Below are positions 61,001-64,000 of a stretch of 64,000 bases of DNA, piece after piece (the stretch's first letter is position 1; each line of letters opens with the position of its first letter). The notes under the pieces are model-generated. The model had not been told where the DNA came from, made no database searches, and saw only the letters and a list, made by a program, of their open reading frames with translations. Source of the DNA: Leguminivora glycinivorella (lineage: Eukaryota > Arthropoda > Insecta > Lepidoptera > Tortricidae). The position numbers and the translations under genes were made by a program. The DNA is taken from assembly GCF_023078275.1 (NCBI RefSeq), contig NC_062975.1:17779641-17843640 (forward strand). Reading direction: 5' to 3'.

Positions 61001-64000
61001 ATTCCCACTATGGCCAAAGTGTTCGAAGCGGGCGTGAGTAATCGGCTGTATAACTTTTTGGAAAAGTTTCAGTTAATACACGCAAAACAATTTGCCTACC
61101 GAAGAAATCGCTCATGTGGCTCAATAATCCGCGAAACATTGCATAATATAATGCAGGCTAAAGAAAACCATTTACATGTAGCTATTGTTCTCTGCGACAT
61201 GACGCGTGCTTTTGACCTTTGCGATCACAACGTCCTTATCAAAAAGTTTGAGCACCACGGTCTACGTGGCCCAGTTTTAAAGTTGATGACCGATTTTTTA
61301 CAGGGAAGACAGCAATCCGTTGTAATAAATAGTGGATCGGTAAAATCTGACTGTGGGTCTGTGGACATTGGGGTCCCCAGGGTTCGTCCTTGGCTAATCT
61401 ATGTTTTTTATTACAAGTAAATGACTTACCGGACGCCGTAGACGGCAATATGTACGTTTTTGCTGACGACGCTTGCGACATAATAACCGCTCCTAACATA
61501 GACAGCTTAGAGACGTCAATCACCCGTGACGTACATAAACTCCTACATTGGTTTTCTGTTAATGGGCTCGTCCTCAATGTGTCAAAAACTCAGGTTCTCC
61601 ACTTTAACCTAGGAGGAAGACCGCCAAGACCGCTAGTGGTTACCATTAACAACACAATCCTCCCGCAAGTCAACTCTGCCAAATTTTTGGGTGTTACACT
61701 CGATCAATCGCTAAAATGGGACACCCAAATTCAATTAGTATGCACTAAGTTGGCAGGCATCTGTTTTGCACTTAAAAGATTGTCTTTTGTTCTTCCTCAA
61801 GCACAAGTGCGGAATAGTTATTTTGCCCTTTTTCATTCTGTGCTAAACTACAGTCTAGAATTTTGGGGGGTCGCCGCTGACTGGCGTCGTGTCTTCGTGT
61901 TGCAGAAGCGAGCGGTAAGAATAATAGCCAACGTGCCTTCTGGATCGCCAGCTCGACAACTATTTATATCATTACGTATTATGACATTACCATCGCAATA
62001 TATTTTTAACATTGTAAAGTTCGTAAGAACCCACATTGACACATTCCCACACAGAGCCGGTAACTTGAGATGCTTAAGGAACAGGAACAGGGGTTTACTC
62101 GAAACATCTAACTTCAGACTGACCAAATCTACCAAAACGACCTATGCTATTGGCCCTAAAATCTATAATTGTATCCCCGAACAAATAACCGCTATATCCA
62201 ATGATAATGTATTTTACAATAAATTAAAAAAATGGCTTATTGATAATGCCTTCTATGACATCAATGAATTCCTTGAAATGTAATATTTAGCGCGATAATG
62301 TATTTAAATTATTTAAATTATATAGAACACATTTATAAATTTTATAATTTAATTCTTAGAGTAATAAGAATTATGTACTTAGTAATAATGAATGTTTATG
62401 TTTCTGACGTGTAATGTATAAATATGCAATATCAATAAATATGAATATGAATATGAATATTATGTGCAATCGAAATAATCGCAGATAAATATACCTACAG
62501 AGAAACCTAAGGATCCAAATGAAAATCTTAATGAATACTTTTATTACGCGGGCGAAGCCGCGGGTAAAAGCTAGTCTGAGATAAAGAGGGCAAGATATGA
62601 GTCGATGCGACACGTCAAGCACGAGGGCCTTGAATGCGACATGACTTTCCTCGGCTTTCTCGTTATGCAGAATAGCTTGAAGCCAGAGACAACACAAGTT
62701 ATAAAGGAGTTGCGTGAAGCGAATGTTAAGCAGATCATGGTTACATATAAAACAGTTATAAAGAACGAAATCTGAGATAAGTTAGAACGCAAGATGTGAA
62801 TCGACGCGCGTCAAGTGAAAGGGCCTTGAATGCGACATGACATTCCTCGGCTTTCTCGTTATGCAGAATAGTCTGAAAACTGTGATAAAGACGGATAGTC
62901 TATTTCGCGGTGACATACTTTCGCGGTTATCGTATGCTAACCGTGATGTTCGTAAGTTTCTTACGTTTAATTTGGTTACAGGTGACAACATAATGACAGC
63001 AATGTCCGTGGCTAGAGGGTGCTTCATGGTGCAAACGCACCAAAAGCTGGTGCTTATCACAGTCGGCCATCAACAGACGGATGATACCCGACCGCCGCTG
63101 TGTATGGAAGTAAGTTTTATGTCTGTATGTTAGAAAAAGAGATATTATTTTTAAAAACTTTACTTTATGATTCTTCTTTAACTCATTCTAATATAGCCCT
63201 TAGTAATCTCACTCACAAATAGTTCGTTTATCTTATCGATAGTTTTTTGTTACCAGGTGGTTGGGGAAGGCGGACCGCCGAAGCTCGCGAGCGACATCTA
63301 TGTGCTGGCTTTGGAGGCAAGACGTGGTCCGTCATCCGGAATTACTATCCGGAGATGATGTCCACCGTACTTAATAGAGGTTAGTACTCTAGATGTAGAT
63401 GTAGTGTAGGGACGCCTGGCCATACAAAAATGTCAAAACTATTCTAACAAATTACGTATTTTCGTACCCAGGCATAGTATTCGGCCGTTTCGGTCCCGAC
63501 CAGAAGACGCAACTTATAACCGCGCTGCAGGGCGAAGGACGAGTCGTGGGCATGTGTGGAGACGGCGCCAACGACTGCGGAGCGCTCAAGGCCGCACACG
63601 TCGGGATCTCACTGTCCGAAGCTGATGCCTCAGGTACATTACTCAAGTTACTCTTTTAGTCCTTAAATAGGACTCACAATTGGGACGAATATTAGAACGC
63701 GGCCAGACGATCCAACAGCTAACGGAACTGCAGAGTGAGTCGTTGATACGTAGTTACGGAATAAGACGAGTGTGGAGCGCTGAAGGGTGCACATGCCGGG
63801 GTCTCACTGTCCGAAGCTGATGCCTCAGGTACTGACCAATAGTAGTATTTATGTAGTGATGAGAGTCAAAAATAGTCAAAATGTGCAGCCACGACCAGAC
63901 GATCCAACTTGTAATGGAACAGCAGAGACAGGCGTGAAGTTACCTGTGTGTCTTACCTGCAGTGGTTTTTTTTTTTGCTACAGTAATTGTGTTTTTTTTT
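40004..64000 (+). CDS. ATP13A3: P5B-type ATPase, ATP13A3-like polyamine transporter; 16 exons, 3' end outside
   Basis: Exons: 40004-40037, 42863-43090, 43554-43779, 44116-44320, 45415-45628, 47352-47482, 49212-49394, 50009-50197, 51163-51321, 51712-51765, 51877-52011, 56691-56804, 57275-57548, 62982-63109, 63257-63379, 63472-63633; about 853 of roughly 1,150-1,250 residues. GT-AG introns and matching phases throughout. Motifs in order: MLT/GES (actuator), PPALP (M4, P5 type), CFDK/TGTLTEDG (phosphorylated Asp, split by an intron), KGAPE (nucleotide binding), TGDN, MCGDGANDCGAL. Family members (human ATP13A2/3, Drosophila anne boleyn) move polyamines out of late endosomes/lysosomes. One base is missing in exon 15. 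Five exons have echoes. C-terminal membrane helices are beyond the window. Confidence 0.95.
40038..40989. other. ATPase intron 1, nothing recognised
   Basis: AT-rich intron without supported exons; long T runs near 40950-40980 lead into the next repeat. Confidence 0.4.
40990..41445 (+). repeat. 'GGGTTCCGTAGT' repeat (copy 2)
   Basis: From AGGGTTCCGTAAATC to ACTACGGAACCCTT, nearly full length but with internal deletions near 41090-41170. The inverted GGGTTCCGTA/TACGGAACCC ends are clear. Confidence 0.8.
41446..42862. other. ATPase intron 1, nothing recognised
   Basis: GAATATTTGTATTGTATTGT near 41575 is a short repeat tail. No exons supported. Confidence 0.4.
42863..43090 (+). CDS. ATP13A3: ATPase exon 2 (N-terminal hydrophobic hairpin)
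   Basis: Acceptor CCTTGTTCCAG; phase 1 entry. DDYEVIGEAQWQILENVVDE, EIFKIYGFKYSKVRAIIFHA, VCIALCGLPYFALAYYPSLN and on to AEEIC; donor GTAAGT. IYGFKYSKVR followed by a hydrophobic hairpin is the P5B-specific N-terminal membrane insertion. Confidence 0.92.
43355..43520 (+). repeat. interspersed repeat, GACGCAAAAGCGACGGGGT family
   Basis: TTTAACCCCTGACGCAAAAG, then CGACGGGGTATTAATATAAG and TGTCTGTCTG runs; an inverted relative lies at 7620-7905. It ends about 35 bp before the acceptor of exon 3, so it may supply part of the branch-point region. Confidence 0.65.
43554..43779 (+). CDS. ATP13A3: ATPase exon 3
   Basis: Acceptor TTATTTTCCAG. Encodes VMDAEGSFNMEKVIEIDLNI, then KLRYFIYQHTRFVWLNDQGV FVNVQSLNE; donor GTAAGT, phase 2 exit. 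RYF..H...RFVW is the conserved cytosolic segment before M1 in P5B ATPases. Confidence 0.92.
44116..44320 (+). CDS. ATP13A3: ATPase exon 4 (M1-M2)
   Basis: Acceptor TTTATTTCAG. Encodes IKLYGTNSVEVEVKSYWTLF, VNEVFNPFYLFQVFSIVLWS, LDEYYQYATCVLILSAGSCM, LALYQTKQ. EV.NPFY.FQ.FS..LW is a strong P-type ATPase M1 signature. Confidence 0.94.
44325..45010 (+). pseudogene. degenerate echoes of ATPase exon 4 (three)
   Basis: Echo 1 begins straight after the donor: TTACAACCCTTTTTACCTGA (44325), then CTGATACTATCTGCAGGA (44515) after an inserted MITE. Echo 2 (44838-44935) has AATTTACAACCCTTTTTACC TGAACCAAGTGTTTT. Echo 3 (44945-45010) has CCTGATTCAAATGTTTTCCA TCG. All derive from the AACCCGTTTTACCTGTTCCA segment; none keeps a usable frame. 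Confidence 0.75.
44393..44503. repeat. MITE with GGCCCATTTCTCAAA ends
   Basis: GAGGCCCATTTCTCAAACTG (44393) and TTTGAGAAATGGGCCCC (44503) are inverted. It interrupts exon 4 echo 1. A related inner hairpin occurs at 26480-26587. Confidence 0.8.
45243..45371. repeat. MITE with AGGGCCGGTTGCATCAA ends
   Basis: Left AGGGCCGGTTGCATCAA and right TTGATGCAACTGGCCCT. It ends 43 bp before the acceptor of exon 5. A partial relative precedes it at 45060-45170. Confidence 0.8.
45415..45628 (+). CDS. ATP13A3: ATPase exon 5 (actuator domain, MLT of MLTGES)
   Basis: Acceptor TTTGTCCCCAG. Encodes MSINLHKMAGSTSSFTVSVL, then ECVVNASRLVPGDVLILPPD, GCVMPCDAMLLTGNCIVNES, MLT plus one base; donor GTAACG. LVPGDV and NESMLTGES are hallmark actuator motifs; the Gly and catalytic Glu come from exon 6. 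Confidence 0.95.
45684..46345 (+). pseudogene. degenerate echoes of ATPase exon 5 (four tandem units)
   Basis: Units at about 45684-45800, 45842-46000, 46050-46195 and 46215-46345, each with the exon 3' end and the intron start (TTTCCTTTAGAGGTGTGTTT). Units 1 and 2 differ from the exon mostly at silent sites (unit 1: about six silent, one Cys to Tyr). Unit 2 has a 50-bp foreign insertion and lost its donor (GATAAC). Units 3 and 4 carry many replacements and frame breaks. Age seems to rise with distance. Confidence 0.82.
46460..46770 (-). mobile_element. LINE 3' UTR fragment
   Basis: On the minus strand it runs GTGGCCCGCCGAGTTTCTTG, CCGGTCCCATAGTGGATACC to GAAAAATAAACATTTTCATT and repeated TTTCA units, a widespread lepidopteran LINE 3' end with a simple-repeat tail at 46465-46490. 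Confidence 0.65.
46778..47206 (+). repeat. interspersed repeat R430 (copy 3)
   Basis: Full-length copy, very similar to 16388-16815, including GAACCACGAGCGAAGCGAG. In ATPase intron 5. Confidence 0.8.
47352..47482 (+). CDS. ATP13A3: ATPase exon 6 (GES of MLTGES)
   Basis: Acceptor ATTTTTTCCAG. Completes Gly, then ESVPVMKGPPCPSPEIYSTE, GHKRHTLFAGTHVIQTRFYG NNQ; donor GTTAGT. The HTLFAGT segment is conserved in P5 ATPases after the TGES loop. Confidence 0.94.
47814..48375 (+). repeat. 'GGGTTCCGTAGT' repeat (copy 3, full length)
   Basis: From TAGGCTTCCTTAGTCAACTA to ACTACGGAACCCT plus GAGCGTGGCCCGACACGCTC. Contains a CCGT run at 47860-47905. Full unit about 560 bp. In ATPase intron 6. Confidence 0.8.
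48376..49211. other. rest of ATPase intron 6, with a truncated repeat
   Basis: 48815-48985 is copy 5 of the ATCACGCCTGTATCCC repeat, which has lost its CAGCCTCTC segment. No exon otherwise. Confidence 0.6.
49212..49394 (+). CDS. ATP13A3: ATPase exon 7 (M3)
   Basis: Acceptor CTCCCCACAG. 61 codons: VLAKVVRTGFYTAKGELIKS, ILFPKKFDFQFYKDAVKFVI, FMFCIAAIGMGYSIWLYLQR G; donor GTAAGT. V.RTGF.T.KG.L.RSILFP is diagnostic for P5 ATPases. Confidence 0.96.
49395..50008. other. ATPase intron 7, nothing recognised
   Basis: No echo and no clear repeat seen. The open frame at 49626-49961 has no family features. Confidence 0.4.
50009..50197 (+). CDS. ATP13A3: ATPase exon 8 (M4 PPALP and CFDK)
   Basis: Acceptor TTTTTAACAG. 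63 codons with RTLDIITIVVPPALPAAMTA, GIVYSQQRLRRNKIFCVSPP and ending LQVMCFDK. PPALP (rather than PEGLP of P2 pumps) defines P5B. The final Asp is the phosphorylated residue of DKTGT. Confidence 0.96.
50250..50385 (+). repeat. MITE, GTAGCCGAATGGCA family (copy 6)
   Basis: GTGCGTAGCCGAATGCACAA at the left, TGCCATTCGGCTACGGGGCC at the right, CTCTATCGCTCTTGCG inside. In ATPase intron 8. Confidence 0.8.
50849..51092 (+). mobile_element. tRNA-derived SINE, GACGACCGGT family
   Basis: GACGACCGGTTTGGCTCGGT, then GGTCCTGGGTTGGAATCCCG (degenerate B box), GTGATGAGCACAGATATTTG and a 3' end AAGCCTTCTTGAGCTTACCA. This layout is common in Lepidoptera. A 3' piece is at 22888. In ATPase intron 8. Confidence 0.75.
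51163..51321 (+). CDS. ATP13A3: ATPase exon 9 (TGTLTEDG)
   Basis: Acceptor TTATATTTCAG. 53 codons starting TGTLTEDGLDLYSVLPHQ and ending QALASCHSLTSIQ; donor GTATAC. Splits DKTGT between Lys and Thr. CHSL is a conserved P5 motif. Confidence 0.96.
51455..51580 (+). pseudogene. degenerate echo of ATPase exon 9
   Basis: CGAAGTGACGGCGCTCCCGC, CTCGCAGTCATCTTAAGCAA, then TTTACTAGTATACTCTCTTC AATATT, matching the exon 3' half plus its intron start GTATACTCTCTTCAATATTT. By eye about two-thirds of the base changes are silent. The end of the exon (CATCCAGG) is deleted. Confidence 0.75.
51712..51765 (+). CDS. ATP13A3: ATPase exon 10 (micro-exon)
   Basis: 18 codons, GQLKGDPLDLKMFEFTQW, between TTTTTCCAG and GTGAGT. 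GDPLD(L)KMFE is conserved in all P5B nucleotide-binding domains. Confidence 0.95.
51877..52011 (+). CDS. ATP13A3: ATPase exon 11
   Basis: 45 codons beginning VLEEPGPENTRYDNLTPAIV and ending LTMEMPYE; acceptor ATCTCAG, donor GTAAAT. Corresponds to the variable loop of the nucleotide-binding domain (P..V.P). Phase 0 at both ends. Confidence 0.92.
52012..53070 (+). repeat. ATPase intron 11: tandem repeat of ~130 bp at about 52500-52810
   Basis: GACTTTGGTATT(C/T)TTATAAG, AACAGTGA, TTTGGTGCAGTGGAACTGCT and CTCCTCAAATCTGAACGGCA occur at 52503 and 52640, with a third partial unit at 52759. Not related to a neighbouring exon that I can see. The remainder of the span is plain intron. Confidence 0.75.
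53071..53201 (-). mobile_element. piggyBac-like MITE (second copy)
   Basis: TTAACACTTTCGAAACCGGG at the left and GGTAGCGAAAGTGTTAA at the right, 131 bp, inverse of 33866-33996. TTAA at both ends. In ATPase intron 11. Confidence 0.88.
53215..53466 (+). mobile_element. SINE/LINE-derived repeat, GGCAAACGAGCAGATAGG family
   Basis: TTTTATGGGATAGGAGGCAA, CTGATGGTAAGCGATCACTG, CCGCCCATGGACACCAG and GTGCGTTGCCGGCCTTTAAG form a very common lepidopteran interspersed unit. The reverse open frame here is not a gene. Confidence 0.65.
53595..53935 (-). repeat. 'GGGTTCCGTAGT' repeat (copy 4), adjoining the satellite
   Basis: Reverse-oriented copy from GTGTCGGGCCACGCTCAGTG to GGGGTACCCTAATAAAACAT. It stops where the 120-bp satellite begins, missing the final third, so the satellite has replaced or split it. 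Confidence 0.8.
53961..55020. repeat. 120-bp satellite array, 8 full units and a decayed ninth
   Basis: Units start ATGAGCCC(A/G)AACATGATGG at 53961, 54081, 54201, 54321, 54441, 54561, 54681, 54801 and 54921 (exact 120-bp steps). Units 54321 and 54681 look identical, and neighbours pair with a 360-bp period, so there is higher-order structure. Because 120 is divisible by three, the reverse strand is open for 370 codons with a 40-residue repeat; I regard this as a by-product, not a gene. Confidence 0.93.
55021..56191. repeat. rest of intron 11 with two hairpins
   Basis: Hairpin 55850-55920 (AGTCGGTTCGGAAACAGAAG with its inverse) and hairpin 55931-56016 (ATTAATGAATCTACGGTTGT with its inverse, plus ACGTTATTAT) lie next to each other. 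The remainder is plain AT-rich intron. Confidence 0.75.
56192..56335 (-). repeat. MITE, GTAGCCGAATGGCA family (copy 7)
   Basis: Nearly identical to 12706-12860, sharing the flank-like TAGCCACCC right end. The overlapping open frames on both strands are not genes. Confidence 0.8.
56691..56804 (+). CDS. ATP13A3: ATPase exon 12 (KGAPE)
   Basis: Acceptor CTTGACTCGCAG. 38 codons: VGLLRRFHFSSSQQSMGVIA, RVLGQPQMVYFVKGAPEK; donor GTTAGT. KGAPE is the ATP-binding lysine motif. Confidence 0.96.
56805..57274. other. ATPase intron 12, nothing recognised
   Basis: No echo of exon 12 or repeat ends seen. Confidence 0.4.
57275..57548 (+). CDS. ATP13A3: ATPase exon 13 (nucleotide-binding domain end, MVTG)
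   Basis: Acceptor CATTGTCCAG. 91 codons plus one base: VAGMCSPESLPENFSSVLHD, YTSNGFRVIGLAYRKLDRKM, then DMTFLGFLVMQNSLKPETTQ and ending KQIMVT; donor GTAAGT. GFRVI..A.R.L and the MVTGDN hinge are family signatures. Confidence 0.96.
57585..57664 (+). repeat. ACTAT microsatellite inside the Helitron 5' terminus
   Basis: About fourteen ACTAT units expand the CCATACTA part of the Helitron start before ATATTATAAATGCG resumes. The repeat therefore grew from the element's own terminal motif. Confidence 0.85.
57951..58010. repeat. GATAGG/GATACG hexamer repeat
   Basis: Degenerate GGATA-type repeats (GATAGCGATAGCGATATGG, ATACGGATACGG) in the Helitron body. The 60-codon open frame over it is repeat-driven. 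Confidence 0.6.
58363..59265 (+). CDS. LINE ORF1 (gag-like, CR1/Jockey group)
   Basis: 300 codons, intact. N-terminal heptad-like coiled coil (about residues 5-45, ELQKTVAMLVKKVSALEATI), a Pro/Ala/Thr-rich linker, then a basic GRKKRRQKRK patch (about 169-178) and a C-terminal globular part (PNTTVDNVRKFLNKI... WPPRVRISGWFLVRP) typical of lepidopteran CR1-like ORF1, thought to bind RNA. It overlaps the start of the ORF2 frame. Confidence 0.85.
   Translation: MSSKTLESAIRELQKTVAMLVKKVSALEATITTQNQLLKSQEKVINQPNRGDTDTTPKTTRETTIPAAPAPKALQRPARQARLNAVAALKNKSSAAGKRQSRVDGVRELSDVAPPLCSTPDTSRSLTNTPSSVGATKPEEKTPLISTEAPHNDELCSQVENDWTEVSGRKKRRQKRKIMVGVGNEDDELKSVERMKYLQAWSFQPNTTVDNVRKFLNKIANCPDFYVEKRTINSTRHASFIIGIPEQLFDRFNSPTVWPPRVRISGWFLVRPRNGRGEHNDGLSHSSPPASASALITGAR
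59072..62283 (+). CDS. LINE ORF2: endonuclease and reverse transcriptase, one frameshift
   Basis: APE-type endonuclease (QNIRSLTNK; LTEHWL; MGDFNVDY; LDHIYIN; LSDHGA, about 59430-60080), then reverse transcriptase (NYRPISIIPTMAKVFE; QFAYRRNRS; LCDMTRAFD; FADDA at about 61459), then a C-terminal region to TAA 62281-62283. The frame from 59072 ends at 61420; the second frame (61390 on) continues it. Adding one base in the CCCC run at 61375-61378 joins them through the expected GVPQG motif. No RNase H. The translated start is probably near 59270, after ORF1. Confidence 0.88.
62284..62465 (+). mobile_element. LINE 3' UTR and ATGAAT tail
   Basis: AT-rich UTR ending in AATAAATATGAATATGAATA TGAATATT, a short simple-repeat tail as in CR1-like LINEs instead of poly(A). 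The Helitron sequence resumes before GCGGGCGAAGCCGCGGG at 62549. Confidence 0.75.
62590..62885 (+). pseudogene. degenerate echoes of ATPase exon 13 (two)
   Basis: Echo 1 (62590-62770) keeps 38 open codons, ECDMTFLGFLVMQNSLKPET to KQIMVT, with six silent and one replacement (His to Arg) change, but its donor GGTAAGTG is deleted. Echo 2 (62771-62880) keeps 20 codons with only silent changes, then is cut by a MITE remnant. Before the Helitron arrived, echo 1 lay only ~25 bp past exon 13's donor. Confidence 0.85.
62895..62950. repeat. relic of the nested-palindrome element
   Basis: GACGGATAGTCTATTTCGCG and GACATACTTTCGCGGTTATC match one arm end of 14420-14755 with substitutions. Lies 32 bp before the acceptor of exon 14. 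Confidence 0.7.
62982..63109 (+). CDS. ATP13A3: ATPase exon 14 (TGDN hinge)
   Basis: Acceptor TTTGGTTACAG; completes Gly then DNIMTAMSVARGCFMVQTHQ, KLVLITVGHQQTDDTRPPLC, ME; donor GTAAGT. VTGDN..TA.SVAR.C is the P-domain hinge. Confidence 0.96.
63257..63379 (+). CDS. ATP13A3: ATPase exon 15, one base missing
   Basis: Acceptor TTGTTACCAG. Reads VVGEGGPPKLASDIYVLAL, then leaves frame at the GG run 63313-63314. One added base restores GGKTWSVIRNYYPEMMSTVL, the expected block before the P-domain core. The exon is 123 nt and needs 124 to meet exon 16 in phase 1, so phase and homology agree. Confidence 0.9.
63391..63421 (-). mobile_element. 31-bp LINE tail in a 92-bp intron
   Basis: AGATGTAGATGTAGTGTAGG GACGCCTGGCC equals the 3' end of the RNase H LINE at 1385-1420 apart from one base. 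It fills a third of ATPase intron 15. Confidence 0.75.
63472..63633 (+). CDS. ATP13A3: ATPase exon 16 (MCGDGANDCGAL)
   Basis: Acceptor TTCGTACCCAG. IVFGRFGPDQKTQLITALQG, EGRVVGMCGDGANDCGALKA, AHVGISLSEADAS; donor GTACAT. Contains DQK, the Mg-binding GDGAND and the SLSE.(E/D)AS motif at the end of the P domain. The next exon (M5 onward) is outside the window. Confidence 0.97.
63690..63935 (+). pseudogene. degenerate echoes of ATPase exon 16 (one and a start)
   Basis: Echo 1 (63690-63845): CCAGACGATCCAACAGCTAA to CTCACTGTCCGAAGCTGATG CCTCAGGTAC, with the middle (GDGAND) lost; the last 20 codons are open and the GT donor is kept. A second partial unit starts at 63885 (CACGACCAGACGATCCAACT). Confidence 0.8.
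63936..64000. other. window end, T-rich intron sequence
   Basis: Two T runs (63967-63976 and 63991-64000). The ATPase gene continues beyond. Confidence 0.5.

Larger units (their letters stand above)
57581..62574 (+). mobile_element. Helitron (~5 kb) carrying a LINE
   Basis: Begins TCCATACTATACTAATATAC after host A (57580) and ends GCGGGTAAAAGCTAG before host T (62575). The exon 13 echo at 62770 preserves the unfilled site (ACGAAATCTGAG), which fixes both boundaries exactly. The 5' part (57665-57870) is standard Helitron sequence (CATAGGCTACTTTTTATTTC). The bulk is an inserted LINE (roughly 58100-62460). Confidence 0.88.

Overview
The window is animal nuclear DNA, almost certainly from a moth or butterfly (Lepidoptera). 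Genes have GT-AG introns. There are short Helitrons with the lepidopteran TCCATACTAATATTATAAAT start and CTAG end, lepidopteran tRNA-derived SINEs, many TIR/MITE elements, and Jockey/CR1-like LINEs. No bacterial operon, CRISPR array, rRNA or convincing functional tRNA gene is present. I cannot name the species.

Two host genes are arranged head to head around a ~0.6 kb shared promoter interval (39390-40003). On the minus strand, eight exons between 39389 and 22203 encode a Popeye-domain protein (Bves/POPDC; ~397 aa): a glycosylated N-terminus, three membrane segments, a cytosolic cAMP-binding Popeye domain with FLDSPEF, and an acidic tail. On the plus strand, sixteen exons from 40004 to 63633 encode the first ~853 residues of a P5B-type P-type ATPase (ATP13A3-like, polyamine-transporter family) with TGES, PPALP, DKTGT, KGAPE, TGDN and GDGAND motifs. 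Its C-terminal membrane region lies beyond the right edge. All splice phases join, except that Bves exon 7 and ATPase exon 15 each need one extra base in a short homopolymer, which looks like consensus error.

The most unusual feature is a set of 'exon echoes'. Eight of the 24 exons (Bves 4, 7, 8; ATPase 4, 5, 9, 13, 16) are followed, always downstream in the sense of transcription, by one to four degenerate partial copies. These hold the 3' part of the exon plus the start of the following intron. Some echoes differ from their parent almost only at synonymous sites. Two echoes of Bves exon 4 are open, begin with an in-frame ATG and keep a good donor in the correct phase, so they could be alternative first coding exons.

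Layout: 1-844, gag start and a candidate LTR of an LTR retrotransposon (minus strand). 845-3964, a 540-bp inverted duplication of a LINE 3' end around a LINE RNase H fragment and a Helitron. 3965-21500, intergenic DNA packed with MITEs, long hairpins, SINEs and LINE scraps. 21500-39389, Bves with large TE-filled introns, including a hAT MITE with 8-bp target duplication that holds a piggyBac-like MITE. 40004-63633, the ATPase gene, whose introns hold echoes, a 120-bp satellite with 360-bp higher-order structure, and a ~5 kb Helitron carrying a nearly intact LINE. One exon echo preserves the empty target site of that Helitron.
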